From Antilocapra americana (Eukaryota; Chordata; Mammalia; Artiodactyla; Antilocapridae), in NCBI GenBank assembly GCA_007570785.1, contig ML660774.1, forward strand, positions 3,694,201-3,758,200: DNA of 64,000 nucleotides. Reading direction: 5' to 3'. A model generated the notes under the pieces. That model was not told where the DNA came from, did not search any database, and was given only the letters and a program-made list of their open reading frames with translations. The position numbers and the translations under genes were made by a program. Shown here piece by piece: positions 1-10,523 of this stretch; the stretch's first letter is position 1, and every line of letters begins with the position of its first letter.

Positions 1-262
1 GGCGATCCTCAGTTTGTAGACCCAGCACTCCAGTCCCTCCCTCTGCTGTCAAATGCTGCTGTCCTAGGTGTATCTGCGTGTCATTGTGTTCGTTTTCTCT
101 TATGGCACCCGTCACTGGATTAAGGGCCACCCTAATCGAAGATGTACTCAACTTGATTGCGTCTGCAAAGACCCTATTTTCAAACAAGGTCACCTTCATA
201 GGTGCTAGGGGTTAGGACTTCAGCATGCATTTGTGGAAGGGAGGGACCTCAATTCAAACCAC
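1..262 (+). repeat. Ancient mammalian interspersed repeat, 3' part
   Basis: The sequence carries the recognisable run 'ggattaagggccaccctaat ... cttgattgcgtctgcaaagaccctatt ... aaggtcacctt ... ggggttaggacttcagcat ... aattcaaaccacag', interrupted here, typical of a very common old mammalian repeat whose other end reads 'tgtaacaaaa...tttattatcttgcagttct'. I cannot name the family with certainty. The element begins outside the window. A copy of the opposite part lies at about 12800-13165. Confidence 0.5.
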
Positions 263-1578
263 AGTAGGAATGTAGAGGAAATATTTCACTGTTGAACAAG
301 TCAGGAGAATCTGTAGCAGCCTTCACTACTGTGGGGGCAAACGGTAGAGATTCCATGGAAGTGCTATAGGAAACCTTTATTTGCAAACCTTTATTTTCAT
401 CTACTTTGGGAGAGAGTGATCATGATTTGAGGGAGATAATGTATTATGTTGAACTTCATGAGGTCACTGGTTTCATGAGCCCAAACAAGTTTAATACTGG
501 CAATTTCTCATGACTTGAAACTTACAGGTAAAATGAAAATCAGAATTATTATGTATTAACAATGTGGCCATTTCTTGACACCCCAATTGCCATTCTTAAA
601 TTATAAAAAAAAAGAAAAAAATGGCAATAGAGTTACCTAAGGTAAATAGTTGCTTTTCAGCTTTTTAGATGATGTTTAAACTGACTCTAGTTAGGTAATT
701 TTAAGAGTTGTAAGCAAACTTAATTGTCATGTATACTCAATGGATGTGTAAAAAACTGATTCTATTAGACAATATAATCTTTTCTGAGTTAGGTCTGATG
801 TGAATAAATAGGCATTCACATCACAGGTTTATCTCATAGTAACCAAGAATAAAGCAAAGTGAGTTGAAAGGGTTTAAAATCCTGCATAAGCCCATGAATT
901 ACCTTCAAACCTTTTCAGTGATGAGCTGGATATCATCCTATTTATTTACCCTTAGGATTTGCATAGTGATTTTTTTGCCTCTCAACATTTATCTAGATCG
1001 AGCAGCATCAAATTTATTTCTGACTGCTTTCCCAATTTTTCAAAGTAATTTATATTCTAATACTATGTTATAAGAACTGGCTGGCTCAACTGCTCTCCTT
1101 CTAGATTTGCATTGATATTGTTTTGAAATTTGTAATGCCATCTCAGACCCCACTTGATTTGATTGAATTAATTTAATTTTAGATCTCACCACACTATTTC
1201 TAGCCCCTTAAAATGTTATCACCAACAATATTTTCATATAGTAACTTAGGTTTGTTTATGTGGATTCACTCAGGAAAGAGTCAGTGTAGCTAAAATCTGT
1301 TTTTGAAAAAGACTCCTTTGATGTTACTACTTAGGTTGATCACTTTAGTAAGCAAACAACTCATGCAAAATTCAGTGAAAAGCAATCTACAAGATGGTAA
1401 CTGAGGCAAAGCAGAGTTACTCTGATTATTTAGAGGTGGATCTTAGTTTTGATTGTGTATCTTTTAAGCATTATTTAAAAACTTCTAAAGACGTGACCTA
1501 GAAAACAAAATTACACGAATAGAGACATTGTAGACAAAAACGTGAATGAAATTTCTCAACTATCAGAACATAACGTCC
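263..1578. other. Unassigned AT-rich sequence
   Basis: No gene, RNA or clear repeat family is seen. There is an A-rich run near 605-620. A 69-codon open frame at 864-1073 lacks protein-like composition and is treated as chance. Confidence 0.5.
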
Positions 1579-1636
1579 TATGTTAACGAGCACAAGGTTC
1601 AACCGTATATGTTAACGAACATAAGGTTCAACCATA
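1579..1636. repeat. 29-bp tandem duplication (2 copies)
   Basis: Two head-to-tail units, 1579-1607 and 1608-1636, each containing GTTAACGA and AAGGTTCAACC. They differ at about three positions, all transitions, so the duplication is fairly young compared with its surroundings. No third unit is seen. Confidence 0.9.
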
Positions 1637-2289
1637 GGTTTAACAGAAAAACTGACTTAAGGTTTTACCAAAAATTGAGACTCTCAGTGATATACTGATA
1701 TTGAGTTGTTTCTCCTGAGGGTGGGGGAAGGGAAACATAGTTTGTTTAGAGTAGTGATAACCACTGCTTACTATGTGCATTAAACAAACATTTTATTTCT
1801 ATTTCAGCCACATATTCTGGCAGCTTGAAATGCATAACCAGGGGCAAAGAGTTTCATTAGGTAGTAGTAGCTGGAGGCAACATAGACTGATGTTCATAAA
1901 TAAGAGAAACTTTGTAATTCTGACCTCATCAGACTGCTAGGGATGAATGTAACTTCAGCAGTGGCTCTGATTTCTTTTCAGTTGATGCTCATCTCTTGAT
2001 ACATGTTTAGGAAACATCCTGAGTAGAAAAAACTACTTCTGATGGAAAAGTTAGGCAAAATCCAGAGTTGAAGTGGTTAAAGGGCTACCTTTATATCTTA
2101 AAATTTAGACAAGTAGTGTACTGATGACTTTTTCCTCAGTTTTTCCTCTTAAGTTATATTGTAAATCACCATAATCATGCTATTTCCTGTGTCTTTATAG
2201 TAGTACTGAGAGAATTTTTTAGATATTCAGAGTTATTTCTTAAACAATGCAGAGGGTTGGGGATGCTGATTGTTCACAGTTGAAAATCA
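1637..2289. other. Unassigned sequence
   Basis: Single-copy looking AT-rich sequence. No supported gene or regulatory element is visible. Confidence 0.5.
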
Positions 2290-2441
2290 GTATATTATGT
2301 ATATTTGGCCCTCCAAATGGGTGGTTCCACATCTAAAAATCTAGCAATCACAAATTTTATAATATTACCTTATATTAAAAAATGACATATAGCTGGACCC
2401 ATTCAATTTAAATCTGAGTTTTTCGAAGGTCAACTATATGG
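2290..2441 (+). mobile_element. Tigger/pogo-like DNA transposon relic
   Basis: Contains 'tttggccctccaaatgggtg', 'ggttccacatc' and the ending 'gaaggtcaactata', which resemble the terminal parts of non-autonomous Tigger-type elements ('cagttggccctc' to 'gggtcaactgta'). The middle is shortened. It is old and has no coding capacity. The exact subfamily cannot be given. Confidence 0.45.
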
Positions 2442-2570
2442 TGGTCATTAGTTTTTAAGTGAGAAACCCTAAGTCACTAGGCGTATTTAATCAGACACTT
2501 GATTGTGAAATAGCATCTCTTGCTATTCTGCAGATAATTTGCATGAATATTTTTGGTGGTGTTCTCAAAG

Positions 2571-3030
2571 TTGTTCAGTCACCAAGTCGTGTCCGTCTCT
2601 TCACGACCCCACAGACTGCAGCACACCAGGCTTCTCCATCCCTCACCATCTCCCCGAGTTTGCTCAAGCTCATGTTCATTGCATAGGTGATGGCATCCAA
2701 CCATCTCATCCTCTGTCACCCTCTTCTCCTTCTGCCTTCACCCTGTCCCAGCATCAGAATCTTTCCATGAGTCAGTTCTTTGCATCAGGTGGCCAAAGTA
2801 TTGGAGCTTCAGCATCAGTGTTTCCAATGAGTATTCAGGGGTGATTTCCTTTAAAATTGACTGGTTTGATCTCCTTTCTATCCAAGGGACTCTCCAAAGT
2901 TTTCTCCAGCACCATGGTTCAGAAGCATCAATTCCTCCACACTCTGCCTTCCTTATGGTCCAGCTCTCAACAAGTATACATAACCACTGGGAAGACCATG
3001 ACCTTGACTATACGGACCTTTGTTGGTTCT
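2571..3030 (-). mobile_element. BovB LINE (RTE), 3' fragment
   Basis: Read on the minus strand this is the 3' end of BovB: the C-terminal ORF2 region ('...[14 protein letters not shown]'-type frame) followed by the short 3' tail ending in the sequence shared with Bov-tA SINEs. On the plus strand it shows the diagnostic landmarks 'gatggcatccaaccatctcatcc', split here as GATGGCATCC / AACCATCTCATCC, and 'ggccaaagtattggagcttc'. It is 5'-truncated and full of indels. It stops abruptly where the LTR-like element begins. Confidence 0.93.
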
Positions 3031-3041
3031 CAGAGGACTAA

Positions 3042-3667
3042 TGCCAGAAGCCTGGCCTCTCCACACTGGTGCTGAATTGATTCTGAGACAGTGAGTTTGA
3101 ATTTAATCTTAGATAGAGTTTGGGGTGGAGTAAAAAAAGAATAGCTTTATTGCTTTGCCAGGCAAAGGGGGAAACAGAGGGTGTGTGCCAATGCCCCACC
3201 AGGGAGGATCTGGTAAGGAGTTGTATAGCGTTGATTCAATGGCAGAGTTGCTGATGAGAATGTGTGCAGAATCTTCACTCCTTTAACTTGGTTGCAGATA
3301 ATCTCTTGATGGACTTTTCTGATTCCTTTTAATCTGGCCTCAGATGGTCTTCTCTGAAGAATGCTTACTTCTAGTTACCGGGGATTTCATTTCTGTATGT
3401 ATCCATGCTGGAATCTATTTGTGCTGTTTTTGTTGGAATTTGTGTGCATCTTTTGTGTTTTGGTGTTATAAAGCTTATAAAAATGGGAAATATTTCACCT
3501 ATCCAAAGAAAGATCTTTGGAGTGCACATTAAATATGTTAAGATCAGAACAGCAATGACCCCTGAGTGACTCACAGCTAAACAATCTGGCAGTCAGAAGC
3601 ACTTTACAAAGGAGAGGGACAGTCTAAAAACAAACATACCCAGCATCCAGTTCTAATTTCCCCTACA
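3042..3667 (-). mobile_element. Endogenous retrovirus solo-LTR-like element
   Basis: On the minus strand the segment contains a typical retroviral R-region: a small hairpin (TTTGCCTGGCAAAG) directly followed by CAATAAAGCTATTC, a polyadenylation signal. A U5-like stretch rich in CTCC/CACCCC and a terminal GAGGCCAGGCTTCTGGCA follow. Bounding it by the canonical TG...CA gives 3667 (TGTAGGGG) to 3042 (TTCTGGCA), about 626 bp, a normal LTR length. No gag, pol or env sequence adjoins it, so it is a solo LTR or fragment. No convincing flanking duplication was found, so the ends are tentative. Confidence 0.55.
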
Positions 3668-3739
3668 GGAGCCCCAGAGAAGAATATGGCAACCCGCTCC
3701 AGTAATCGTGCCTGGAGAATTTTATGGACAGAGGAGCCT
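3668..3739 (+). mobile_element. Bov-tA/Bov-A SINE, upstream half (split)
   Basis: Matches the middle of a Bov SINE ('atggcaacccgctccagta', 'tgcctggagaatt', 'ggacagaggagcct'). The element is interrupted after GAGGAGCCT (3731-3739) by a BovB insertion and resumes at 4770. Confidence 0.85.
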
Positions 3740-4769
3740 CAGTTCAGTTCAGTTGCTCAGTCATGTTGGGCTCTTGCAACCCCATGGACTGCAGCATGCC
3801 AGGCCTACCTGTCCATTGCCAACCCCCAGAGTTTACTATACTCATGCCCATTGAGTGGGGGATGCCATCCAACCATGTCATCCTCTGTCGTCCCCTTTTC
3901 CTCCTGCCCTCAATTCTTCCCAGCATCGATGTCTTTTCAAATGAGTCAAGCTCTTTACATCAGCTTCAGCATCAGTGCTTCCGATGAATATTCAGGACTG
4001 ATTACCTTTAGGTTGGACATGTTTGATCTCCTTGCTGTCCAAGGGACTCTCAAGAGTCTTCTCCAACACCACAGTTCAAGAGCATCAATTCTTCAGTGCT
4101 CATTTTTTTTATGGTTCAACTCTCATATTGATACATAACTACTAGAAAAGCCATAGCTTTGACTAGACAGCTGTTTGTTGACAAAGTAATGTCTCTGCTT
4201 TTCAATTTTTTTCCAAGGAGCAAGTGTCTTTTAATTTCATGGCTGCAGTGATAATCTGCAGTGATTTCAGAGCCCCCAAAAAGTAAAGTCTGTAACTGTT
4301 TCCACTGTTTCCGCATCTATTTCCCATGAAGTGATGGGACCAGATGCCATAATCTTAGTTTTCTTACTGTTGAGCTTTAAGACAACTTTTTCACTAACCT
4401 CCTTCACTTTCTTCAAGAGGCTCTTTAGTTTTTCTTCACTTTCTGCCATAATGATGGTGTCATCTGCACATCTGAGGTTATTGATATTTCTCCTGGCAGT
4501 CTTGATTCCAACTTGTGCTTCCTCCAGCCCAGTATTTCTCATGATATACTCATGATAAGTATATCTCACAATACTTTAAGTTGATCTCTTAAATTTGGGT
4601 GACAATATACAGCCTTGACATACTCCTTTCCAGATTTGGAACCAGTCTGTTTTTCCATGTCCAGTTCTAACTGTTGCTTCCTGACGTGCGTACAGGTTTC
4701 TCAAGAGGAAGGTCAGGTGGTCTGGTATGCCCATCTCTTTAAGAATTTTCCAGAGTTAGTTGTGGTCCA
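3740..4769 (-). mobile_element. BovB LINE, 1.03-kb 3' copy inserted in a SINE
   Basis: Starts on the plus strand with the reverse complement of the BovB 3' end (repeated CAGTT CAGTT) and runs back into the ORF2 reverse-transcriptase region. On the minus strand the frame includes a degenerate catalytic motif CADD in the context 'NLRCADDTIIMAESEEKL' (usual YADD). A 9-bp direct repeat GAGGAGCCT flanks it at 3731-3739 and 4770-4778, which is a target-site duplication inside the host SINE. A local insertion or rearrangement disturbs it near 4550-4600. Confidence 0.93.
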
Positions 4770-4842
4770 GAGGAGCCTGGCAGGTTACAACCCATGGTAT
4801 CGCGAAGAGTCAGCCACTACTGAGCAACTAGCACTTCATTTC
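4770..4842 (+). mobile_element. Bov-tA/Bov-A SINE, downstream half (split)
   Basis: Begins again with GAGGAGCCTGGCAGG and continues 'acaacccatggtatcgcgaa', 'gagtcagccac', 'tgagcaactagcacttc', the normal SINE 3' end. With 3668-3739 it reconstitutes one SINE body. Confidence 0.85.
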
Positions 4843-4883
4843 TGTAAGGAGCTCAAAAGATATTCTTACTTGTTTCCCTTGAG

Positions 4884-5440
4884 GCACTGCAGTCATGAAA
4901 TTAAAAGACACTTTCTCCTTGGTAGAAAAGCTATGACAACCCTAGACAGCATATAAAAAAGCAGAGGCATTACTTTGCTGATAAGGTCCATCTAGTTAAA
5001 GTTATGGTTTTTCCAGAAGTCATGTATGGATGTGAGAGTTGGACCATAAAGAATGCTGAGCACTGAAGAATTGATGCTTTTGACCTGTGGTGTTGGAGAA
5101 GACTCTTGAGAGTTCCTTGGACAGCAAGGAGATCCAACCAGTGCATCCTAAAGGAGATCAGTCCTGGATATTTATTGGAAGAACTGAAGCTGAAGCTCCA
5201 ATACTTTGGCCACCTGATATAAAGAAGTGACTCATTGGAAAAGACCCTGATTCTGGAAAAGATTGAGGGCAGGAGGAGAAGGGGATGACAGAGGAAGAGA
5301 TGGTTGGATAGCATCACTGACTTGATGGACATGAATTTGAGCAAGCACCAGGAGTTGGTGATCGACAGAGAAGTCTGGCGTGCTGCAGTTCATGAGGTTG
5401 GAAAGATTTGGACACAACTGAGGGACTGAACTGAACTGAA
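4884..5440 (+). mobile_element. BovB LINE 3' fragment, sense
   Basis: Sense-strand 3' end of BovB. Landmarks in order are 'catgaaattaaaagacactt', 'gtatggatgtgagagttgga', 'aagactcttgagagttcc', 'ttggaaaagaccctgatt', 'agatggttggatagcatcac' and the terminal GGACTGAACTGAACTGAA. It lies in the opposite orientation to the copy at 3740-4769, so the two shared 3' parts form a long imperfect inverted repeat. Frames are broken by stops. Confidence 0.93.
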
Positions 5441-6194
5441 ATGAGGCAGAACTAGGATCCTGTCTCAAGGTCTCAGGGAGGGTCATGGAGACTGTAGTCT
5501 TTTCCCTACAAACAAGAAGTGGGGGACAAGGACACAGAAACACTTCTGTGTCCAGGAGCCACATGGTATCCTGGTTTCAGTACACGACACCAAAGACAGG
5601 TATTGATAAAAGGGAGAAAAGACTGAATAGTGTACCTTTCATCCTCCAGTGGGAAAATAGTCATACTTAAGCAATTTATAGCAGTGAAGAGGTAATGACT
5701 TTGTAATATGAAAATGCCCACCTTAGGATAGTGAAAACCAAAATCAACTTAGAAAATATTACTCCAGAGACAATAGCCTATTGCTTTGGGATTGAAGTAT
5801 CAATACTTCAAAGGGTTATCTGACACTTGTAACTTTGTATTATTCTGGCAGAAAAAAACTAAGTCGAGTGTAATGTTGCCCTACCACAGGCAATTTTCAT
5901 GAGATTTTGCTGTGAACTTGTGAAGATGTTGTCAACCACTTTTATTCAATGAAAATGCAAATACTATATACATTACAAGCATGAAATACATCTTTTACAT
6001 AAATTTAATTCCATAGTCTCTTTATACACATGTTTTTCTATTATGAGTGTTTGAATATTTTGCAACATTTTATTTCCCAGTGGTTCCTGAACAACTGTAG
6101 AATTAATGTTTTACCAACCACATTCTCAAACAGATGTTTTGGAAGGATGATTTTCATCAAGAAAAATCCTTTTTAAAAAGTCTGTAGATTTAGC
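5441..6194. other. Unassigned sequence
   Basis: No repeat family or gene recognised. Small overlapping open frames on both strands near 5485-5720 look like chance. Confidence 0.5.
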
Positions 6195-6415
6195 AGAATA
6201 ACTAATAGCCTTGTTGTACAGAGACTTGACTTGAGTTCAAATCCTGGGTTCAGTCTTTACAATTCACTTAACTTTTCTGAGGTTTAATTTTACTTACCTG
6301 TAAGTGAAGATATCAATAAGCTACTTCCAAGAGCTGCTATGAGGTATAAATGAGATATGTAGGTAATGCATATAGCCTAGTATAAAATAGACATTCAGTA
6401 AATGTCAGACATGGT
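6195..6415 (+). mobile_element. MIR SINE
   Basis: Follows the MIR order: 'gagttcaaatcctgggttca', a decayed 'cttaacttttctgaggttta' core, 'acctgtaagtgaagat', 'gagctgctatgaggtataaa', 'tgagatatgtaggtaatgca', and a 3' end resembling 'tagacattcagtaaatg'. Strongly diverged, as expected for a pan-mammalian repeat. Confidence 0.75.
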
Positions 6416-7137
6416 TTATAGTTAGAAAAGGCCAACTATTGGTCACTTGCTTTGTGTTCCTGCTTTTCAGTTAACATTTAATTATTAATCAGAAGTATAA
6501 GGTGACTCATTGGAAATTAATTCATCCTCCAATCTCACTAAATTCTATCATTTGCTTACCCACATGTGAGCAATTAAATGGTTTTAGGAGTGATAGAGTG
6601 ATTTAATGTGAATGTGGAAGTTTCAATATTTTGTATAAAAATTTCAAGGAGAGACCAGGTAATAACAGGAAGGCTTAGGGTGGAAACTAATGTTTCCTCT
6701 GAGTGTTGGTTATTAATATCACTTCTTTACAAACCTATGGACAGTCTTTTCCTGGATAGTTTCTGCCTTTATGGTTTGCCTCCAAAATTCAAACTCTTTC
6801 AGATGTTTGTTTTACATAATATTTTGACAATTCCAAATTTTTCTATATACGATACTTTAAGATGATCTCCCCAATGCTTGCCAAATATACACTGTGGCTC
6901 TCTTTAATTTTCATTCTAAGAATTTCTCCTCCCCTCCGCTTGTCAACCTCCCTGAGAGCTACTCATTCTTCAGAACTTTATTCAAATTGGAATGGCTCAT
7001 CCTCTTCTAGCCGTAATTAATACCTGCATGCAGCATTCATCTATATAATCTTTAAGAAGGATCTTTCAGTGTTCACTCATACTGTTATCTTTTATCTAAT
7101 CATATAACATTGTATACACCCACAATGCCTGATACAT
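6416..7137. other. Unassigned sequence
   Basis: No gene seen. An 85-codon frame at 6608-6865 has no recognisable domain, and its codons look like chance AT-rich translation. Confidence 0.5.
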
Positions 7138-7248
7138 TTTCTATGGACCCCATGGGCTGTAGGCCACCAGGCTCCTATGTCCATGGGATTCTCCAGGCAA
7201 GAATATTGGAGTCGGTTGCCATTCCCTCCTCCAGGTGATCTTCCCTGA
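7138..7248 (-). mobile_element. Bov-tA SINE fragment
   Basis: Antisense copy of the Bov-tA centre: 'ggaccccatgggctgtagg', 'ccaccaggctcctatgtcca', 'caggcaagaatattggagt', 'ccattccctcctccaggtga'. Both ends of the SINE are missing. Confidence 0.85.
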
Positions 7249-8014
7249 TAAATGAAGTGAAGATAAAAAGTTATTTTTCTCCTAATCATTTATTGCAAAT
7301 TTTCAGAGAAATTAAGGGGACAATATCTTGTTTTTATAAGCAATTCAGAATCATATCTAGCAGTGATCCTTAATTAACACCATGAAAATATTTGACCCTA
7401 TTTTTTAAGTATTAGAAATGTTTTCTACTTACAAGTATTTATTGAGGAGGATAAAAAATGCATTTTCCCCTCTTGTTTGCATTTATAATCACATTCTGAA
7501 AGAGAGATTTTTTTTCACTAGGTTCATTATACCTTATTTGAAAAAGACAGTTGAGATGCCATCTGGCTTGGAAAACTGAGAACAATTTAGTTCTTGATTT
7601 TAGAAGTGAAGAATATCAATGTCACCTTTTGAAAATAAAGGTTTGAAATGTAAATAATCACTGAAAATATAATAGTAAAGTAAAAGTCAGGAAATTTCAG
7701 GCTTGTGACCTAGATTTTATTTTACCTTTGAAATAGACAGTTCCCAAGGAAGTCAGTCTGATGTGTTGAATCTCTGATTGGACCAGAAGGCTTAGGTTTT
7801 TGACCTATTCAGGGGTCCAAGATCTTAGTATTTAGTTTACTGTTGGCGTCACAACCAGAATCAACCTCTTTCTCTCTGTCAATTTCCTACTGCTTTTTAC
7901 ATTTTATCTAGTTGAACTGCATATTTCTGTAAAGTATATTAAGCATTTTTGAAGACTATAAAGCATAAATAAACATACAGTACACCTGAGAGATATATAA
8001 TAGGTAGATAACAG
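7249..8014. other. Unassigned AT-rich sequence
   Basis: Nothing beyond low-information AT-rich sequence is seen before the CpG-retaining segment that follows. Confidence 0.5.
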
Positions 8015-8367
8015 AGGAGAGGCGGACAGATCGGAATGACAGTATCTGCTGCCGTTTACGAGGTTTATTAGACACGGTTATCCAGGAGCGCTGTTTGCTC
8101 TTGCAGCCGGCCTTATAGTTATGATACTTGGAACTGTTGATACATTTTCTATTTGTATTTTGTAAGATCCCGTATCATCATTCAAGAACGTTTAAAAAAT
8201 ATTAATGGCAACAGCAAAGTAGCAATGCCAAAGGCATATACCCTGTTGCAAAAGTGTCTGATTTATAAATATGACTAGTATCAGTAATGTTAGGACACCA
8301 GAGGAGCTGGTCTATGGCCTTTTAAATCCTGCTTTGCTAAGGACTATCATTGCTATAATGAATTCAG
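8015..8367 (+). other. CpG-retaining segment with possible 5' splice site
   Basis: Seven CpG dinucleotides lie within 88 bp (8023-8109), with two more at 8171 and 8189, while kilobases on each side have almost none. The segment runs into CAG|GTATGTG with the possible donor at 8368. There is a short frame from ATG 8271 to the donor. This pattern would fit a 5' non-coding or short coding exon, or a conserved regulatory element. No known protein was recognised in any frame, and no core promoter motif is clear. Strand and limits are tentative. Confidence 0.25.
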
Positions 8368-9229
8368 GTATGTGTATTCTAGTTTTCCTCTGTCAGCACT
8401 TTTTTCTTACATATATAAATTCACGATGCACTGTGAGTGTGTATAGTTTTTGATGAATGCCCAAAGAACCAGAGAATATACTTGAAGACAGGCTTAAATT
8501 TTTTAAGAACCTTAGAGATGTCAGAAACAAGTATTATCGAGTTTCATAGAGTTAGTAATTACAAAATTAGTACAGCATAAATATATGTAAGAATCTAATA
8601 TTTTAATTTGCTGTTCTTTATAAGCTCAAGAGTATGACGGTATATTTAAGGTTGTTGGAGCAATGAAAATTATTGACTTGGCCTAGAAAACTAGATAGAT
8701 TGATCTATAACACATGTAAACATACACATTCATGTTTTCAGACTTCTAAAAATAGTTTGAAGTTTTATTATCCCAATTTCCTTATTTTATCCATTATGAA
8801 AAATAATGATCATGATTTGAAATACTGTGTACTTTAAAATATTATCTATTAATATGGTTCAAGTGTTAATAAGTCAAAATTATGAAATGGCTATAAATGG
8901 TCCCTGAGAAAAGGTGAAGAATATAGTTCAGAATGAAAGAAGGTTAGCATTTTATTTATTTGTTCATGCTTAATTTTTATGGAATTACTAGTAATAGGGA
9001 TAATATAAATTTCCCAAAGTCTTAATTGCAGGAAACAATTGCCACTTCTTTATTTCATAGTGTTGCCAACCATGTATTTAGTTGAAGGCATATTGGATGG
9101 AGCTAAGTTGCACAACAGAAATCTCAATGACTACAGGTCACTTCTTCCCTGGCTGAAATGATTTCCATTCTCTTTGCTGCACTTCCAGGGTGCAAATCTA
9201 ATGGTTGTAATCTTCTTCTAAAAAAGGCT
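8368..9229. other. Unassigned AT-rich sequence
   Basis: No supported feature. Sequence is strongly AT-rich with many TAA/TTA stops on both strands. Confidence 0.5.
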
Positions 9230-9722
9230 AAATTGCTCCTGGTTGCCCATAGGAAAAGTCTGAATTTCTTAGTTTGCCTAACATGTCCATAAAAATGAGT
9301 TCTTGCTGACACCCAAGTAATGATTTTTCTAGAGGGTCTCCTGTTCACTGTGTATTCCAGCCTAACATACTTTTATTTCAACCCAATGAATGTGTCTCAC
9401 TGTCTTTTGCCTCCAGATACTTGCACATGCCCTTCTCTCCTGGGAGTCATGTCACTTCCACCCATGTGTCTTTTCTTCACCTGGCCCTTACCTGCTCATC
9501 ATTGAGGCATCAATGTAGTCTCCCCTTCCCTGCAAAAACCTCATTTCCTACAGTGCTTCAGTTTTCTTACCCTTCACTGATGGAACTGTAAGGTGCTGGT
9601 CTGAGTTACCTACCAGCCTCTCAGTCTGTGAGTGTATTTGGCACATGCTTTACTTCTCAGTCCCCAACAGATTGCCTTGAACACAGGGCACATTTAGCAG
9701 TAAATATTTGAGTAAATAAACT
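9230..9722 (+). mobile_element. L2 LINE 3' end
   Basis: Sense L2 landmarks in order: 'tcctggttgcccataggaaa', 'agtctgaatttcttag', the 'ctccagatacttgcacatgc' block, 'cttctctcctggga', 'tgcaaaaacctcatttcct', and the terminal 'gggcacatttagcagtaaat' plus 'atttgagtaaataaa'. It is an old non-LTR retrotransposon end with no coding capacity. A minus-strand 74-codon frame here is a shadow. Confidence 0.75.
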
Positions 9723-9784
9723 ACCATATCTGGAAAGATGCACAAATATATAATTGGGTAACTAAATTCCAGGAGATAGTGCAG

Positions 9785-9862
9785 GACAGGGGAGCCTGGT
9801 GTGCTGTCGTCTATGACGTCTCAAAGAGTTGAACACGACTTAGTGACTGAACAACAACTAGG
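9785..9862 (+). mobile_element. Bov-tA SINE 3' fragment
   Basis: Contains 'aggggagcctggtgtgctg', 'gtctcaaagagttgaacacg', and the tail 'acttagtgactgaacaacaa', the common SINE/BovB 3' end. Confidence 0.85.
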
Positions 9863-10523
9863 CAATTTTAGTTATTAATTCATTTTGTACACCAAACACT
9901 GATTCTTTCCATAATATTTTTGAGTAAAATTGATTGTTTCTGACCCATTGGTCATTGGTAAATGTTTGATCACCTGGCCCCTTGGTTAATGGAAAGGAAG
10001 AATGCATAGGAGCTTAGAAGTTTTAAATTTCTTAGAGGTATTTGGAAAATTATATAATCTAAGTTACATAAGCTAACTTAATGTATGTTTAAGTTGAATT
10101 GCAGAGAATTAACAAAGTTTCTTAAACATTACATAGCCAAGTACAAAAACTAGAATAAAAGAGCTATATGGCATTTTATCAGATACGTATTTTTCATAGT
10201 CCAAATGCAGTGATTCATCTACTGTCTTCAAAGGTTAATATATTTGTATCCATGAAGGAAAAAAGATTCCCATGTGGTTCCAAGTAAAACTGAATCTTTT
10301 AATGTTCTAAATCCTCCAGTGGAGACTGGATTATTCATGTGTGGTTTACAGAGGTGGGTATTTCAGGGAAACCTGTAGACTAATAGTCACTCAGCAGCTC
10401 TAGACACTATAGGAGGTCTTTGTCTTAGTTTAATAGTTTAATTTTAGAAAGTCATGGAAATACTCCATGAAGAGCAAAACAGCAACAGGAAAAAAAAAGC
10501 AGTTTAACAGGGATGAGCTATGA
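9863..10523. other. Unassigned sequence
   Basis: No repeat recognised. An A-rich run lies at about 10487-10498. If the candidate exon at 10524-10695 is real, this stretch would hold its 3' untranslated region, but no clear AATAAA on the minus strand was found in the first 100 bp. Confidence 0.4.
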
